A DNA stretch of 20,632 bases from Plakobranchus ocellatus (taxonomy: Eukaryota > Mollusca > Gastropoda > Plakobranchidae): assembly GCA_019648995.1 (NCBI GenBank), contig BLXT01007959.1:64650-85281 (forward strand). The letters are read 5' to 3'. How positions within the stretch are numbered: position 1 is the stretch's first letter; each line of letters opens with the position of its first letter. Positions 8,529 to 18,445 of the stretch are shown piece after piece. The notes beneath the pieces were generated by a model. The model worked only from the letters and a program-made list of their open reading frames with translations. It searched no databases and was not told where the DNA came from. The translations under genes were made by a program, and so were the position numbers.

Positions 8529-11057
8529 CTATTTTTATCTCACATTAATTTGAAATAAATAATAGTTATGAAATGGCTATACTTTAGTTGTGTTCTTCAA
8601 AATCGATGAAAAGGATGTGTGTTTTGTTGTAAAGTATGTAGATCTAAGCCCATAGTTACTTTTAAAACGCCAGCTTTTTTGGTAATGCGGAGTTTTTTAC
8701 AATTTCAACCTCAACTGTTAGAGGTATATTAATACGCGCGTCTAGGACTCTGTAAACACTGACGTATTTTATTTCAGATTCATATTAGATGTAATTTTGT
8801 TTTCAAAAAATTGAAAATTTGAGTTTAAAAGGATCTTTAGGTGCCTAAATCAGATATTCAGAGATATCCATTTTTTTGACCAGCAAAAGCAGAGACACAA
8901 AAATGTTTACCATATGTGCAGTACTCGTAGTTTAAAAATACTCATGCGCACTTATTCTCACAGAGTAGTTGAAACAATTTCCTTTCCATTGATGTATGTT
9001 ACGTTATGACACATGTGATTTTTCAGCCTAAGCAGTGACCTCAAACGACTAGTTTTAAACTCATGTAATAAGGCCAATTTTGGAGCTTTTTGTGGGTGAA
9101 AGATTTCACAAGAAAATTTAAAAAAGATATATTTCAAGCATTTTTTCCACAAAAGATATTCTAGAAAATGATAAAATGAATGTTGCAGATCGTTATCACA
9201 CAGAACTCAATTTTTGTCTGATAGCCCTTTTTCCTCTTTTTCAAGTCATATCTCAGAACCAGCAACTGTGTCAATTCTGCGCATTTGCCCAGCGGCCAGA
9301 CAAATAGGCATTGGAAATTTTCTCCTCTTTTCTTAAAATTTTTTACTTGATCTCAATAATGATGTAAAGGTGTGACTCAATGGTGAACAGGGTACACCAA
9401 TAGAAAAGCACTGAAAGAAAAGCAAACTTCATCTTTTTTATTATTGCTCTCCTTTTTTTTTTTTTTTTTGTTTAAAGTTATTTTTTATCAACATCATAAA
9501 AGAGGATTTTTACTAATAATGAGAGAAAAAAAAATTGAGAAAGGTATGGATAAGATTAAACAAATATTTTTGTTGCAACAAATGTGACCAACAATCTTAT
9601 TATTCTTCGTTATCTTATAAACCCTTGACCTTACCCAATTATTTATTTTTATTTTGTATATAACCTTTTTCTTTGTTTTTCTTTTCGCTGAGAGGTTGTT
9701 GCCTAATTAACTTACAAAAAATGTTTGTAAGCCAAGAAGTAAGAAGTGAATAAATGAATACAGTTGCAAATTAACGATGGTGGTTTGAGGAAACCACAAG
9801 AATTTTATACTTTTTTCATCAGTGTGAATGTTATTTCGATCGTATGAGATATAGAGAGATTTTTCAACTGACAGAAATCGTTGTGTATTGGTTGTGATAA
9901 AGGAAAGCACTGATTGTTTGAAGCATGTACTCAGATACACCAAGAAGTTTCAGTCTGAGAGGCCAATATGTATTTTATATTTAGTATGTAAAAATATTTC
10001 ATGTCAAAAAATGATATAAATGCCTTATGGTTTTCTTTGCATATATCAATATACATTTACAGGTTTTGCAAATGGAACAGATTATTTGTTTTCGTCATTT
10101 GTATTTAATTATTTAATAGGAAATTAATAGCATTGAATGGTTGGAAACATACATGTTGCCATATCTTTGAGAATTAGAGAACATAACTACAAAGTGCGGA
10201 ACCTGGCTTTTTGTCTTTGATCATAATTGAAATGTGAGGCATCATCACAAAATTAGATGCTTTGTGGCTAAAAAAAAAGTTTGGAATGATTCTTTTGGGT
10301 AAAGCAAACAATGTATAATTGTGCCTCTTATCAGCCACTAACACTTAAAATGACCTTTACAGTAAGTCATTGCAACACCCTGGGGTAATCAATTCAAAAT
10401 ATGTACTTTTTTTTTGTGGTTCTGACTTCAGATCTTTTAAGTTTTATTCTGAAGCAGCTGACTGTTAAAAAAAGCAGAGGATTTTTTTTTTTTTTTTTAT
10501 ATCGCTATGTTTTTTTTTTCGTCTGCCAAGCCCTTGCAGAATTAGTACTTTTATAGTTCCCGACTGAAATTTTTGTTTTATTAAGGGCTTAGGTGGGTAA
10601 GGAATCTGTAAACTGTAAACACACCAGTTGCACTGCAAATGGAGTGTAGGTTGATGAAAATTTCTTACCATAAAAAATATTAACACAACAGCTGCCCTGG
10701 TCAGTAGAAGTAATCCAGTCAGAGATGCAATGGACCTGATCACAGACTTCTCTATACAAGACCTGGCAGTAGGCATAACTTCCAGCTGATGATGTGTCAT
10801 AGGATTACACTGATTAGGCCCACTTTATCTTCAATGCAGATGTTTAGAATTGTGTTTTCATTGTGTGCTTTGATCTTGCCTATTTTCTTTTTGATTATAT
10901 ATTTATTACATATTGAAATTCACATTCTGTGCTACATCTAGTAAGCTAGTCTTAGTTTAAAATACTCATTTGAAATTAGATCTGATCTAAACAAGAGTTC
11001 TAGGTCTACACCATTTGTGTCTATGTTTTCTTCCATTTCATCATAAGAGCTGGAAGG
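8529..11057. other. Gene-free stretch, no firm feature
   Basis: AT-rich sequence with T17 (about 9452) and T19 (about 10481) runs. A stop-free - strand frame of about 63 codons covers roughly 9150-9350 and includes LTQLLVLRYDLKKRKKGYQ, but it has no Met, splice context or family match that I can name. Upstream exons of the gene at 7793-8467 should lie here, but I could not pick any with confidence. Confidence 0.4.
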
Positions 11058-11310
11058 GGCATCAGTGGCACAGTGGCAAGCGAGTTTGCCCTGAGATCTG
11101 CAGGGACCATTCTGTCATGGGCTTGAGCCCCGCCATTGATGCCCTGGCCTGACAGAGGCCTGAAAGCCTGAGATCACCTTGTTGTGCACTAGCTATATAC
11201 AGAAGACCATATAGGCTGGAGACAGGGTGTGTTTGACAAAATCTCTGTCGTATGATTGTGATGCTGAACACAAAGCATATACCAAACATGCTTGAGGGGG
11301 TGTTTGGTCC
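11058..11310 (+). mobile_element. tRNA-derived SINE (3' end uncertain)
   Basis: The first 86 bases (11058-11143) still fold like a tRNA. A 7-bp acceptor stem pairs GGCATCA with TGATGCC. An anticodon-like arm has a CCCTG/CAGGG stem and a 7-nt loop. A CCAT/ATGG stem sits in the variable arm. Pol III promoter boxes are present: A box TGGCACAGTGGCAAGCG and B box GGCTTGAGCCCC. The base before the anticodon is G rather than T, so a working tRNA is unlikely. A less AT-rich non-tRNA body follows to about 11310 or beyond. I see no clear tail or target-site duplication. An 86-nt head with a longer variable arm suggests a Ser/Leu-type tRNA ancestor. Confidence 0.72.
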
Positions 11311-11656
11311 AGACCTGCGCAAGTGAACTGGTTACATTTAGCATGGTGTAATGTGAGGGGGGGTATGGGGGAAGGGGGCATAGCATGATACTCGGCATCA
11401 TTACCTTTGATAGTAATATAAGATATAGGCCTATTTATGGCAAATAAAGTTTCACTCTAGAGATTGTTGGGCAGGGGAAATTGTAGATGCTTTTTGCCTC
11501 TCTTTTTTTTTAAACTTCCAGATTTCATTATCGTTATTCCCGGGTGAAGCAGTTCCTCGTTATTCAAAGAATAAATTATAGGGCTTCTCTTATATAGCTA
11601 TAGTTGTCGTTATTCAAGCTGTCGTTAAAAATGGGTGCTACTTTATATGAAATATT

Positions 11657-11917
11657 AGGCTCTTACACTGTATCTTTCTAGCCTAGCAAACGATGAGGAC
11701 CTACCATCTTTTGTGTTTAGCCTAATAATATCTTGCCAAACCGAGTCAAAACACTGATTGATCAGTGAGCATCAGACTAGACTCTTACAGGCTCTTACAC
11801 TGTACCTTTCTAGCCTAGCAAACGATGAAGACCTACCATCTTTTGTGTTTAGTCTAGTAATATCTTGCCAAATTGAGTCAAAACACTGATTGATCAGTGA
11901 GCATCAGACTAGACTCA
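11657..11917. repeat. 132-bp tandem duplication, two copies
   Basis: Copy 1 (11657-11788) and copy 2 (11789-11917) both begin AGGCTCTTACACTGTA and include CTAGCCTAGCAAACGATGA and CTACCATCTTTTGTGTTTAG. They differ at only about six or seven positions, so the duplication is fairly recent. Each copy contains a hairpin with a 7-bp stem, CACTGAT...ATCAGTG. No coding capacity is seen. Confidence 0.93.
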
Positions 11918-12939
11918 CAACACCATAATTTGCAATGGTAGGCTTTAAAAGAGGCTGTAATCTGATGGACCCAGCTACTGTCCAGTTATAAACAACTTAA
12001 AATGGTGCTGTCATTATTGCACTTTGGTCTTCTCAACTGAGGTTGTGATTTCTTGTGTAATGATATTATTATTTTACAAAATAATTTAAACCTGGTAGTT
12101 AGCTGTCTGACCATAACATTTTTTAAAAGCTGCATTGAAACCTTGTAAGCTTTTTTATTTTCCTCAATTCAGTGAGAAGTTTTTCTCAAAGGTTATGATT
12201 TATGTCTATCTTTTTTTAGGTTGTATTGACCTAAAAGTTATAAGGCGCAAATTTTGGTTGCAGTCGATAAAAAAATCTTAAAGAGAATTAATCTTTCATA
12301 TTTTTCTGAATCTTCTAATCACCTGGGCATTGTATAAACCTAGAAGACTAAGAATGATTGTCTTTCAGATTTAGCTTTGACCCTTTCTTGATCCAGATGT
12401 ATAAGGCATCAGATGGATTTATTCGGTTTATATCTAGAAAAAGGATAATTATATTTGCAATTCCTTCATGTCGCTTTCCCTACATAATTTTAATACCAAA
12501 TACAATTTTGTTTCAGTGATCTTAACGAAAATCAACCAATCTCTTTTATCTCACTCAGCGCCGTCAATTTTTAAGAGTTACAACGCTTGGCCTCAGAGTT
12601 TTGAGGGGGTTTTCGAAAAATTCTCATGGCTCTTGCAATTAATCAATGTGTATGAATTTTGTCCATATAATAAAACAAATGATTCTTGTTATGAAATGAG
12701 TTTTAAAAGTTTGGCTGTAACAGTTTTTTTTTTTGTTTTTTTTTTAAATGATTTTTAGTATTTTACCATTTTTTGGGGTGTCAAGCTTTTATATTTTAAG
12801 CTATAAGTTGAGGTAAATAAAGCATACGAATGAAAAAAAAACATATTCTGTCTTCATTTTTTGCTCAAGTTTGACTGAGGGAATGAAAAGAAAGAATGTA
12901 ACACAGTCTTTAAGAGCTTTACTCACCAAAATAATAAAG
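11918..12939. other. Gene-free stretch left of piggyBac
   Basis: AT-rich sequence. The + strand 96-codon frame (12468-12758) ends in a Phe-rich run coded by T tracts and looks like chance. The 3' terminal repeat of the piggyBac element should lie here, next to a TTAA, but I could not identify it. Confidence 0.4.
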
Positions 12940-14320
12940 TTAATTCATGATATAGTTGGCTTTACGGTGGAAGATTTCAAAACAAGGCTCGAGGCTTAGT
13001 GGTATTTTACAATCAACGCAATCTTTAGCTCTTCTTTTTTTTTCTCACCAGCAGTATTTGTTCTGTCATAACAAATCTTACAGTCTCTCCTTAGCCTTGC
13101 CTTTGCCTGAGTTGGTGATAGTGAACCAAGGCAGTGAAGTTGGGTTCATTCCAGGGAAAGGAAAGTCTGATTTTGTTATCCTCGGTTCAGCAAGGTTGGT
13201 TCTTAGGTATTGAGAGAGAGAGGTGCCTAGCTGCACTACAAGTTCTGATACTGTTATTGTTTTTCTGTGTTTATGAGCACTAATTTTGTTATAAATGGTG
13301 GATGCCTGAATCATTGGTAGTGTCAGAAAATACATGAACAGTTTTGTTGTCCATTTAGCTGTGCGTCTAGCCAAAGGACATGAGCTGGTCATTGTGGTCA
13401 ACTCCTGATATATACCTAAAATACTGCCCAACAGACTCTCAATGACGTTTCTGGTGGTGATACTTGAGGTTTTAGTAGGATCATGTGCTGAGGTAAGAAT
13501 GGTCACCTCTATCTTGTCTTGCCACTTTACCACAACAAGATCTTTCTTTCTTTCTGCAAAAGGTGGTCTCATCACTTTTTAGCTTTTCCTTCACCAGATC
13601 TTTTGATATACCCAATCTGTTTGACTGTCCAGTGCCTGTGCACATGGTTTGATGTCTCACAAGTTCTTCATAAAGAGCAGGGCATGTATAGTAATTATCA
13701 GTAAAGAGATGATAACCCTGAACTAGAACAGGTTGACAAAGTCTAAGCACAACATCCGTTGGCTTATTGCTCAATCTCACGTCTGCTGCATAAATTTCAA
13801 ACCTAAATACTCAACTACTCTTGGCGTCACATAATTCATAGAATTTAATGCCCCAAACGGTAGGTTTGTCCTTTAAATATACCTTGAATCTGAGCTTGCC
13901 ATGCCATCCGCACATGGCCTCATCAACATCAGTTTCCTTACATCACACATAAGTTTCCTGAAATTTCTGTTGCAAGTGTTCATAGACAAATCTTATTTTG
14001 TGTAAGGATCATGACCTTCAGCACCTACAGGTATGTAATTATTGTTATCACTAAAGTGAATTATAAAGAGAATTGCCCTAAATCTTTTTCTTGGCATTAT
14101 CTTCCCGCAATGGCTTGAATCGACAAATTCTATTTTGCTCCAAGCAATAGTCATCAAAGCTACGTTTATTTGCATAAGCCATATGGATTAGAATTGTAAG
14201 AAAACCCTTGATTTCCTCTAGAGGCATTGTCTTCCAGTCTTTTACATAATTACAGCCTTTGTATTTTTGGTTCAGAGCCAATAGAGCTGCATATTTATTA
14301 ATTTCTGACTTAAGCTATTT

Positions 14321-15177
14321 CAAGAGTATCATAAATAAAGCCGGGTATTTCAGGCTTAAAAATAAATGAAGAGAATCTTAATAATCTCAAATATGCAGAT
14401 GATAGTTTTAATAGCAGAATCTGGCAAACAACTCCAAAAACAGATACTGTAGTTTTAGAGAGCGAAAGAATGGGCCTGTCTTTGAATGTAAAGAAAACGG
14501 AATGTACGGTCATCTCAAAGAAATCCTCTAAGCCCAATTGCAATCTCATTAGCAAATGCAAAAAAATCAAACAAGTTACAAAATTCAAATATCTAGGTTA
14601 CCTGATAATATCAGATGGCACATGCACAAGTGAAATAAGTAAAAGAATAGCTATAGCCAAAGATTCATTCCAAAAAATAAAACCAATACTGGCGAATAGA
14701 AACATACGTATGACAAACAAAATAAGGGTACTGGTAATTAAAACATAATGTATGGTCAATACTTTTGTGTGGTAGTGAAATGGAGAAAAAACTAGAAGTA
14801 GTGGAGATGTGGTTTATCAGAAAAATGATGAGGATATCATGGACAGAAAAAAAGTCAAATGAATTGGTCCTGAAAAAGGCTTATCTCAAGCGATCACTAA
14901 CTAAAACTCTATAAGACAGAGGCAACTACAGTTTTTAGGCCATATTTGCCGACAAGGGTTTAGAACACTTGGCAATCACTGGAAAGATTTAAGGCAAACG
15001 CAGTAGAGGTAGACAGAGAATAACTTTTATTGAAAATCTTAAGTCATGGGCAATAGGCAAGGATAGCAATAACAACTTTATAAGGTTAACTGAGAATAGG
15101 TATGAGTGGAGGAATATGATCGCCAATGTCTGTTCCAGACAAGGTACCTGATGATCATCATAAAAAAAAAAAAAAAT
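14321..15177 (+). mobile_element. 5'-truncated LINE fragment inserted in the piggyBac gene
   Basis: The fragment keeps the last part of a reverse transcriptase. SIINKA is followed by ISGLKINEENLNNLKYADD, which carries the YADD catalytic box, with its last Asp codon at about 14402. Next come VLIAESGKQLQKQ, MGLSLNVKKTECTVISKK and KFKYLGYLI. A C-terminal part reads WFIRKMMRISW, LGHICR and GKRSRGRQRITF, ending WRNMIANVCSRQGT and TGA at 15149-15151. Frameshifts lie just before ISGLK, after YADD, near ESERMGL, near 14750 and within 14900-15000. It ends in TGATGATCATCAT and an A run to about 15176, as a LINE 3' end should. The superfamily cannot be fixed by eye (RTE/CR1-like group). The 5' end is set where the piggyBac frame stops matching; no clean target-site duplication is visible. 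Confidence 0.88.
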
Positions 15178-15455
15178 ATTGGAAACATGGTAAAGGATCC
15201 TATTCCTGCTCCAAATCAATTTTTAGCCCACTGTTTCCCTGAAAAGCAGGCACATTTGGGAAATCTATGAGGTTAGTTGACCATCCATCAGTTCTTTCTT
15301 CTACCTCTGGATCCAGTTTGTTCCTCAACCACATAATTATGTTTCAAGCCTAGATTCATTATCTCCATCACCGTATTTGTCCTCGCTAGTACTGATGTCA
15401 ATACCACTCCCAGCAGTAGCAAGCTGGAATTGAGTGGGATCTCCTTTCCTAACAT

Positions 15456-15472
15456 TAGATCTAGATCTAGAT
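15456..15472. repeat. TAGATCTAGATCTAGAT palindromic microsatellite inside piggyBac N-terminus
   Basis: Overlapping AGATCT/CTAGAT palindromes here match the motif at 8122-8149. In the transposase frame on the - strand the run reads SRSRS, so it also sits in the basic, Ser/Arg-rich N-terminal region. Confidence 0.75.
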
Positions 15473-15732
15473 TTAAATGTGGATGGTTTGTCTGAGCTAA
15501 AGGTTGTGTGGTTTTTTTGTTTTTTTTTTACTAATTTTAGGCCTAGGTCTAGATTTAGATCTACACTTGGACCTGCCTGATTCAGAATCTGAGTTGACGA
15601 TTCTAGACCTTGATTTACAGTAGATTGTTTTCGTGACTATTTTCGCTCTGGCTGGTATTCTGGGTCTTTATCTGAATCTACAAACTCTTCTGATTCACTC
15701 TCAAAAATAGCAAACACATTTCTGTCAATCAT

Positions 15733-16442
15733 TGTGACTGTTTGACAGCAGAGAAATCAAGTGTCACCAACGTCAACTCAACTGAAAAACATCGACTGCT
15801 CAAAGTTTTGATAGAAACTGAAAGTGGACTTAGGAAAAAAATTCGGTAAAAAATAGTAACCGATAAACTACCCTGATACTTTCACAGACAGTAGCCAAGA
15901 GGCCGTTCTTGCATGTAGGGTCATTCCCCAACCGCTTGCTCTGCGGGATTGGCTTTGGGCAACCAAAAGAATTTCCCATGTAACGCACTGGAAAATCCCC
16001 GAGTGAGTTGTAGAGTTGAGTGTTTACACAGGTTTGGTAAAGCTAATACTGATAAAATAATTTTGAAAAATAGGTTAACTGAAAACACTCATTATTTCTC
16101 TACGAATTGATAAAAAGAACTACTGACAGCAGTCAATGTGTAAAAACCGAGAGATGATAAAAGCAGACAAAGGTATGCCATAGTATCAACTTGATTCAAC
16201 CTAACATGGCAGTCGCTCATCGCAAACAAAATTAACAATTACAGCGAGACAGAAAAAAAAAAATAAAGGAACAAGATTTCATACTGTCAGACTTAGTTCT
16301 GTTTATTACTCTCTTTGTAAATAGCAATCAGGATATATAAATAGCAACAAATGAATGGATTAAGTATTTTGCTATAGCCAATGAATGACAGTACCGTCCC
16401 TGGCTTGACAGTGACACAGACGATACTGCTCTTCATTTGCTG
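15733..16442. promoter_or_regulatory. 5' flank of piggyBac gene, possible old promoter
   Basis: A patch less AT-rich than its surroundings (about 15890-16010) lies 160-280 bp upstream of the transposase ATG. On the - strand it holds a CCAAT box (AGCCAATCCC near 15950) and GGGGATTTTCC (15990-16000), which resembles a kappaB site. A TTAA preceded by AATAGG (15975-16080 side, TTAA at 16075-16078) could be the element's outer end, because piggyBac ends insert at TTAA and begin CC. No matching left end was found, so this is a guess. The rest shows nothing. Confidence 0.3.
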
Positions 16443-16561
16443 TATAAACAGAGCTGACAAGAATGAATTGTCATTCAGTAATGCAGGAAAATTAATGTAC
16501 GAAATTATTAGAAATTGTGTACACAGTTCATAGTAATTCATTCTTGTCAGCTCTGTTTATA
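16443..16561. repeat. Perfect 27-bp inverted repeat, 65-bp spacer (MITE-like)
   Basis: Arm 16443-16469 (TATAAACAGAGCTGACAAGA plus ATGAATT) is the exact reverse complement of 16535-16561. The 65-bp spacer has no coding capacity. TAATGCAG occurs both in the spacer and just outside the right arm. The perfect match implies recent formation or active maintenance. I do not recognise the family. It may be a small foldback DNA transposon remnant or a recent inverted duplication. Confidence 0.9.
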
Positions 16562-18211
16562 CTAATGCAGCTAGCTATATCTGGCTGTCTAGCTGTTAAT
16601 CTAAACAACTGTTGCATTACATTAAATACCAAGCATGGCACACTTGATAGCTTTATCACATTTCATAAAAAAAAAAGAGAAAAGAAAACTATAACAAACA
16701 AAGCTTCTTAAAAAAACTTGTTTTGGAAAGCTAACCTGTATTATACTGCTGAATTTTTCAGTACTTTTTTCTCAATATCGGTGTCTTGCAACATTGCCAA
16801 AACTATCATAATCAGAAGGTGTAAATCAGACAAATGCACTTTGTGACATGACTGGTTTCTCTCAATATAATTTATAATGCTAATAACAGCTAAAGGGTTT
16901 TATTTATTTTTTTTTTTCACTGTAACTATTGTGCAACATGAGGGAAAAGTCCCAAGCGTTTAATTCATTCTATTTGGTACTCTTTGAATATGATAAATAA
17001 AGAGGTTAATGCCATCTGAAAAATTGTGGGAACATTTCTAATGCTGAATTGAATTTGGAAAGCATTGGATTTTGGCAGATACATTTGGTCTGATAAACAA
17101 AATAGAACGTGGGAGATCCTGATAATCTGTAGTAAGTATAGAGAAGAAAGAGCATTTTTACACCTGGACCAATTCAGAAACCAATGGCACCGACACTTGC
17201 AGCCCAAAGCAGTGATACAACTTGTCATGAGTCTGTTAGTAATAATTACTATGAAATGAGATATTTGGTGGAATAGTAGTTAACCAAAGGACTAACACTG
17301 GTCTATTTCGTATTTGTGTAACATTTCACAGCCCGCTTTTCTTCCTCACATGCCAGCCAAATTTCCCATGATTGAAAATATTCAACAGCTACATAAAGTA
17401 CTTTCTTCACATGATGCATCAGACTAGAATTTTTAAACCCATTTTTTTTGTTTTTTTTTTTTTTAGAAAATATCTCATTCCACTTAAATACATAGTGCAG
17501 CCAGATGAAATCAGATCATAATTTTGTCATTTCCTATATTCCCTCTCCCCCTTCTCTTCAACAAAAGATGCAAATAAAGTCATCTGGTTATTCAGCAGTA
17601 GAGATATAAGCAATCAAAGGAGATAATGGTTATACAGAGGGGGGACTACTGATGAGTCAGTGTCCTTGGGGGCTTAAAAAAAATACCAGCTTATCTATCC
17701 TCCCATTGTTCTAAACTATAAACCAAAATGTTCCAGATGTAAAACGTCTACTTAAGAAGGGATCGACTTCTGCAAGTTCATCTTATGGGAATTTCGTTGT
17801 ATTCATACTCTAATCATGAAATAGCCTGCAAGCACTGCTCCTTTTGAATTGAAGGAATTTGAAACAAAGCCTGATTTCCTTTGGCTACATCAAATATAAT
17901 CATATTAGAACTGAAAGAGCCCACATTTTCGGCATCGTATATCTGTATTTTGTATTATGTTAATACCCAAAAAATTAATAAATAAAAAATAAATAAGAAA
18001 AGCCATATACATTGCAATGCAAGAAAGAGAATTCAAAAGCAATAATACAGCAGGTGTAAAAATTTATGATAAAAAAAACCAAAAAGATTATTATAAGCAT
18101 TTGAAAGTGCAGACATCTATTGATATTGTCATCAGATATCAGTGTGTAAAAGTACTTTACAGAATGAATAATATAATTGATTTCTTTTTCTTTTTTGCCA
18201 ACAATACTTCA
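16562..18211. other. Gene-free stretch, low-complexity
   Basis: AT-rich DNA with A and T runs. Open frames are short (under 90 codons), on both strands at once, and match nothing I know. No splice-consistent exon pair was found. Confidence 0.45.
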
Positions 18212-18445
18212 AATATCATCATCATCAAGTGCCTTGCTTGTAAGCGTTGGCGATCATGTCCCTCCACAAATCCCTATCTTTGACGGCGGCCAGTATATCT
18301 GACACTTTTCCTGGTCCAAGCCATGTGGCCAGTCCATCCATTATCTTCTCCCTTTGTCTTCCTCTGCTTCTTTTTCCTTCAAACTTTCCGTTGCTACCAA
18401 ATATATCACCCTTATAAACTGATCTCGAGGGAGACGTCTACATCC
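18212..18445 (-). mobile_element. LINE 3' end fragment
   Basis: On the - strand an uninterrupted frame of about 70 codons reads ...SVYKGDIFGSNGKFEGKRS, RGRQREKIMDGLATWLGPG, KVSDILAAVKDRD and LWRDMIANAYKQGT, then TGA at 18225-18227. The stop is followed by a short (TGA) repeat as the 3' end. The GKRSRGRQR and WRxMIANxxxxQGT motifs are shared with the LINE at 14321-15177, so both belong to related families. The copy is strongly 5'-truncated (no reverse-transcriptase core). Its open frame suggests it is younger than the other fragment. Confidence 0.85.

Larger units (their letters stand above)
12940..15732 (-). pseudogene. Decayed piggyBac transposase, nearly full length, split by a LINE
   Basis: On the - strand all parts of a piggyBac (DDE_Tnp_1_7) transposase occur in order. 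Start ATG is at 15730-15732. An acidic N-terminus (FESESEEFVDSDKDPEYQP) is followed by a Lys/Arg/Ser-rich part, GWSTNLIDFPNVPAF and DPLPCFQYF near 15180. After the LINE comes SEINKYAALLALNQKYKG, then RKRFRAILFIIHFSDNNNY. DEAM (13913-13924) gives the first catalytic Asp and DNYYTCPALYEEL (13688-13699 for DNYY) the second. GVDHNDQ (13385-13405) gives the last two. A Cys-rich tail (KICYD...DCVDC...PCFEIFH) ends at TAA 12940-12942. Without the LINE it is roughly 640 codons, normal for the family. Breaks include a stop after PERK, a shift after SRLET, a shift near MPRKRF, stops after ETYV and DAKSS, and shifts on both sides of GVDHNDQ and before the Cys tail. It is not a working enzyme. Confidence 0.93.

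Noticed and set aside
9150-9350. Stop-free - strand frame of about 63 codons
   Set aside because: No Met, no convincing splice sites and no recognised family. It may be old element DNA.
12956-13213. + strand 85-codon frame opposite the piggyBac C-terminus
   Set aside because: Antisense shadow of the transposase, with no independent support.
13078-13575. 165-codon - strand open frame as a gene of its own
   Set aside because: It is a mixed-frame reading of the decayed piggyBac transposase. The true family motif GVDHNDQ lies in another frame within it.
14989-15219. - strand 76-codon frame across the LINE / piggyBac junction
   Set aside because: Antisense of the LINE 3' end joined to a piggyBac piece; it does not represent one gene.
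16293-16711. Opposed short frames both containing NSFLSALFI
   Set aside because: The shared peptide is simply the two arms of the perfect inverted repeat read from either strand.
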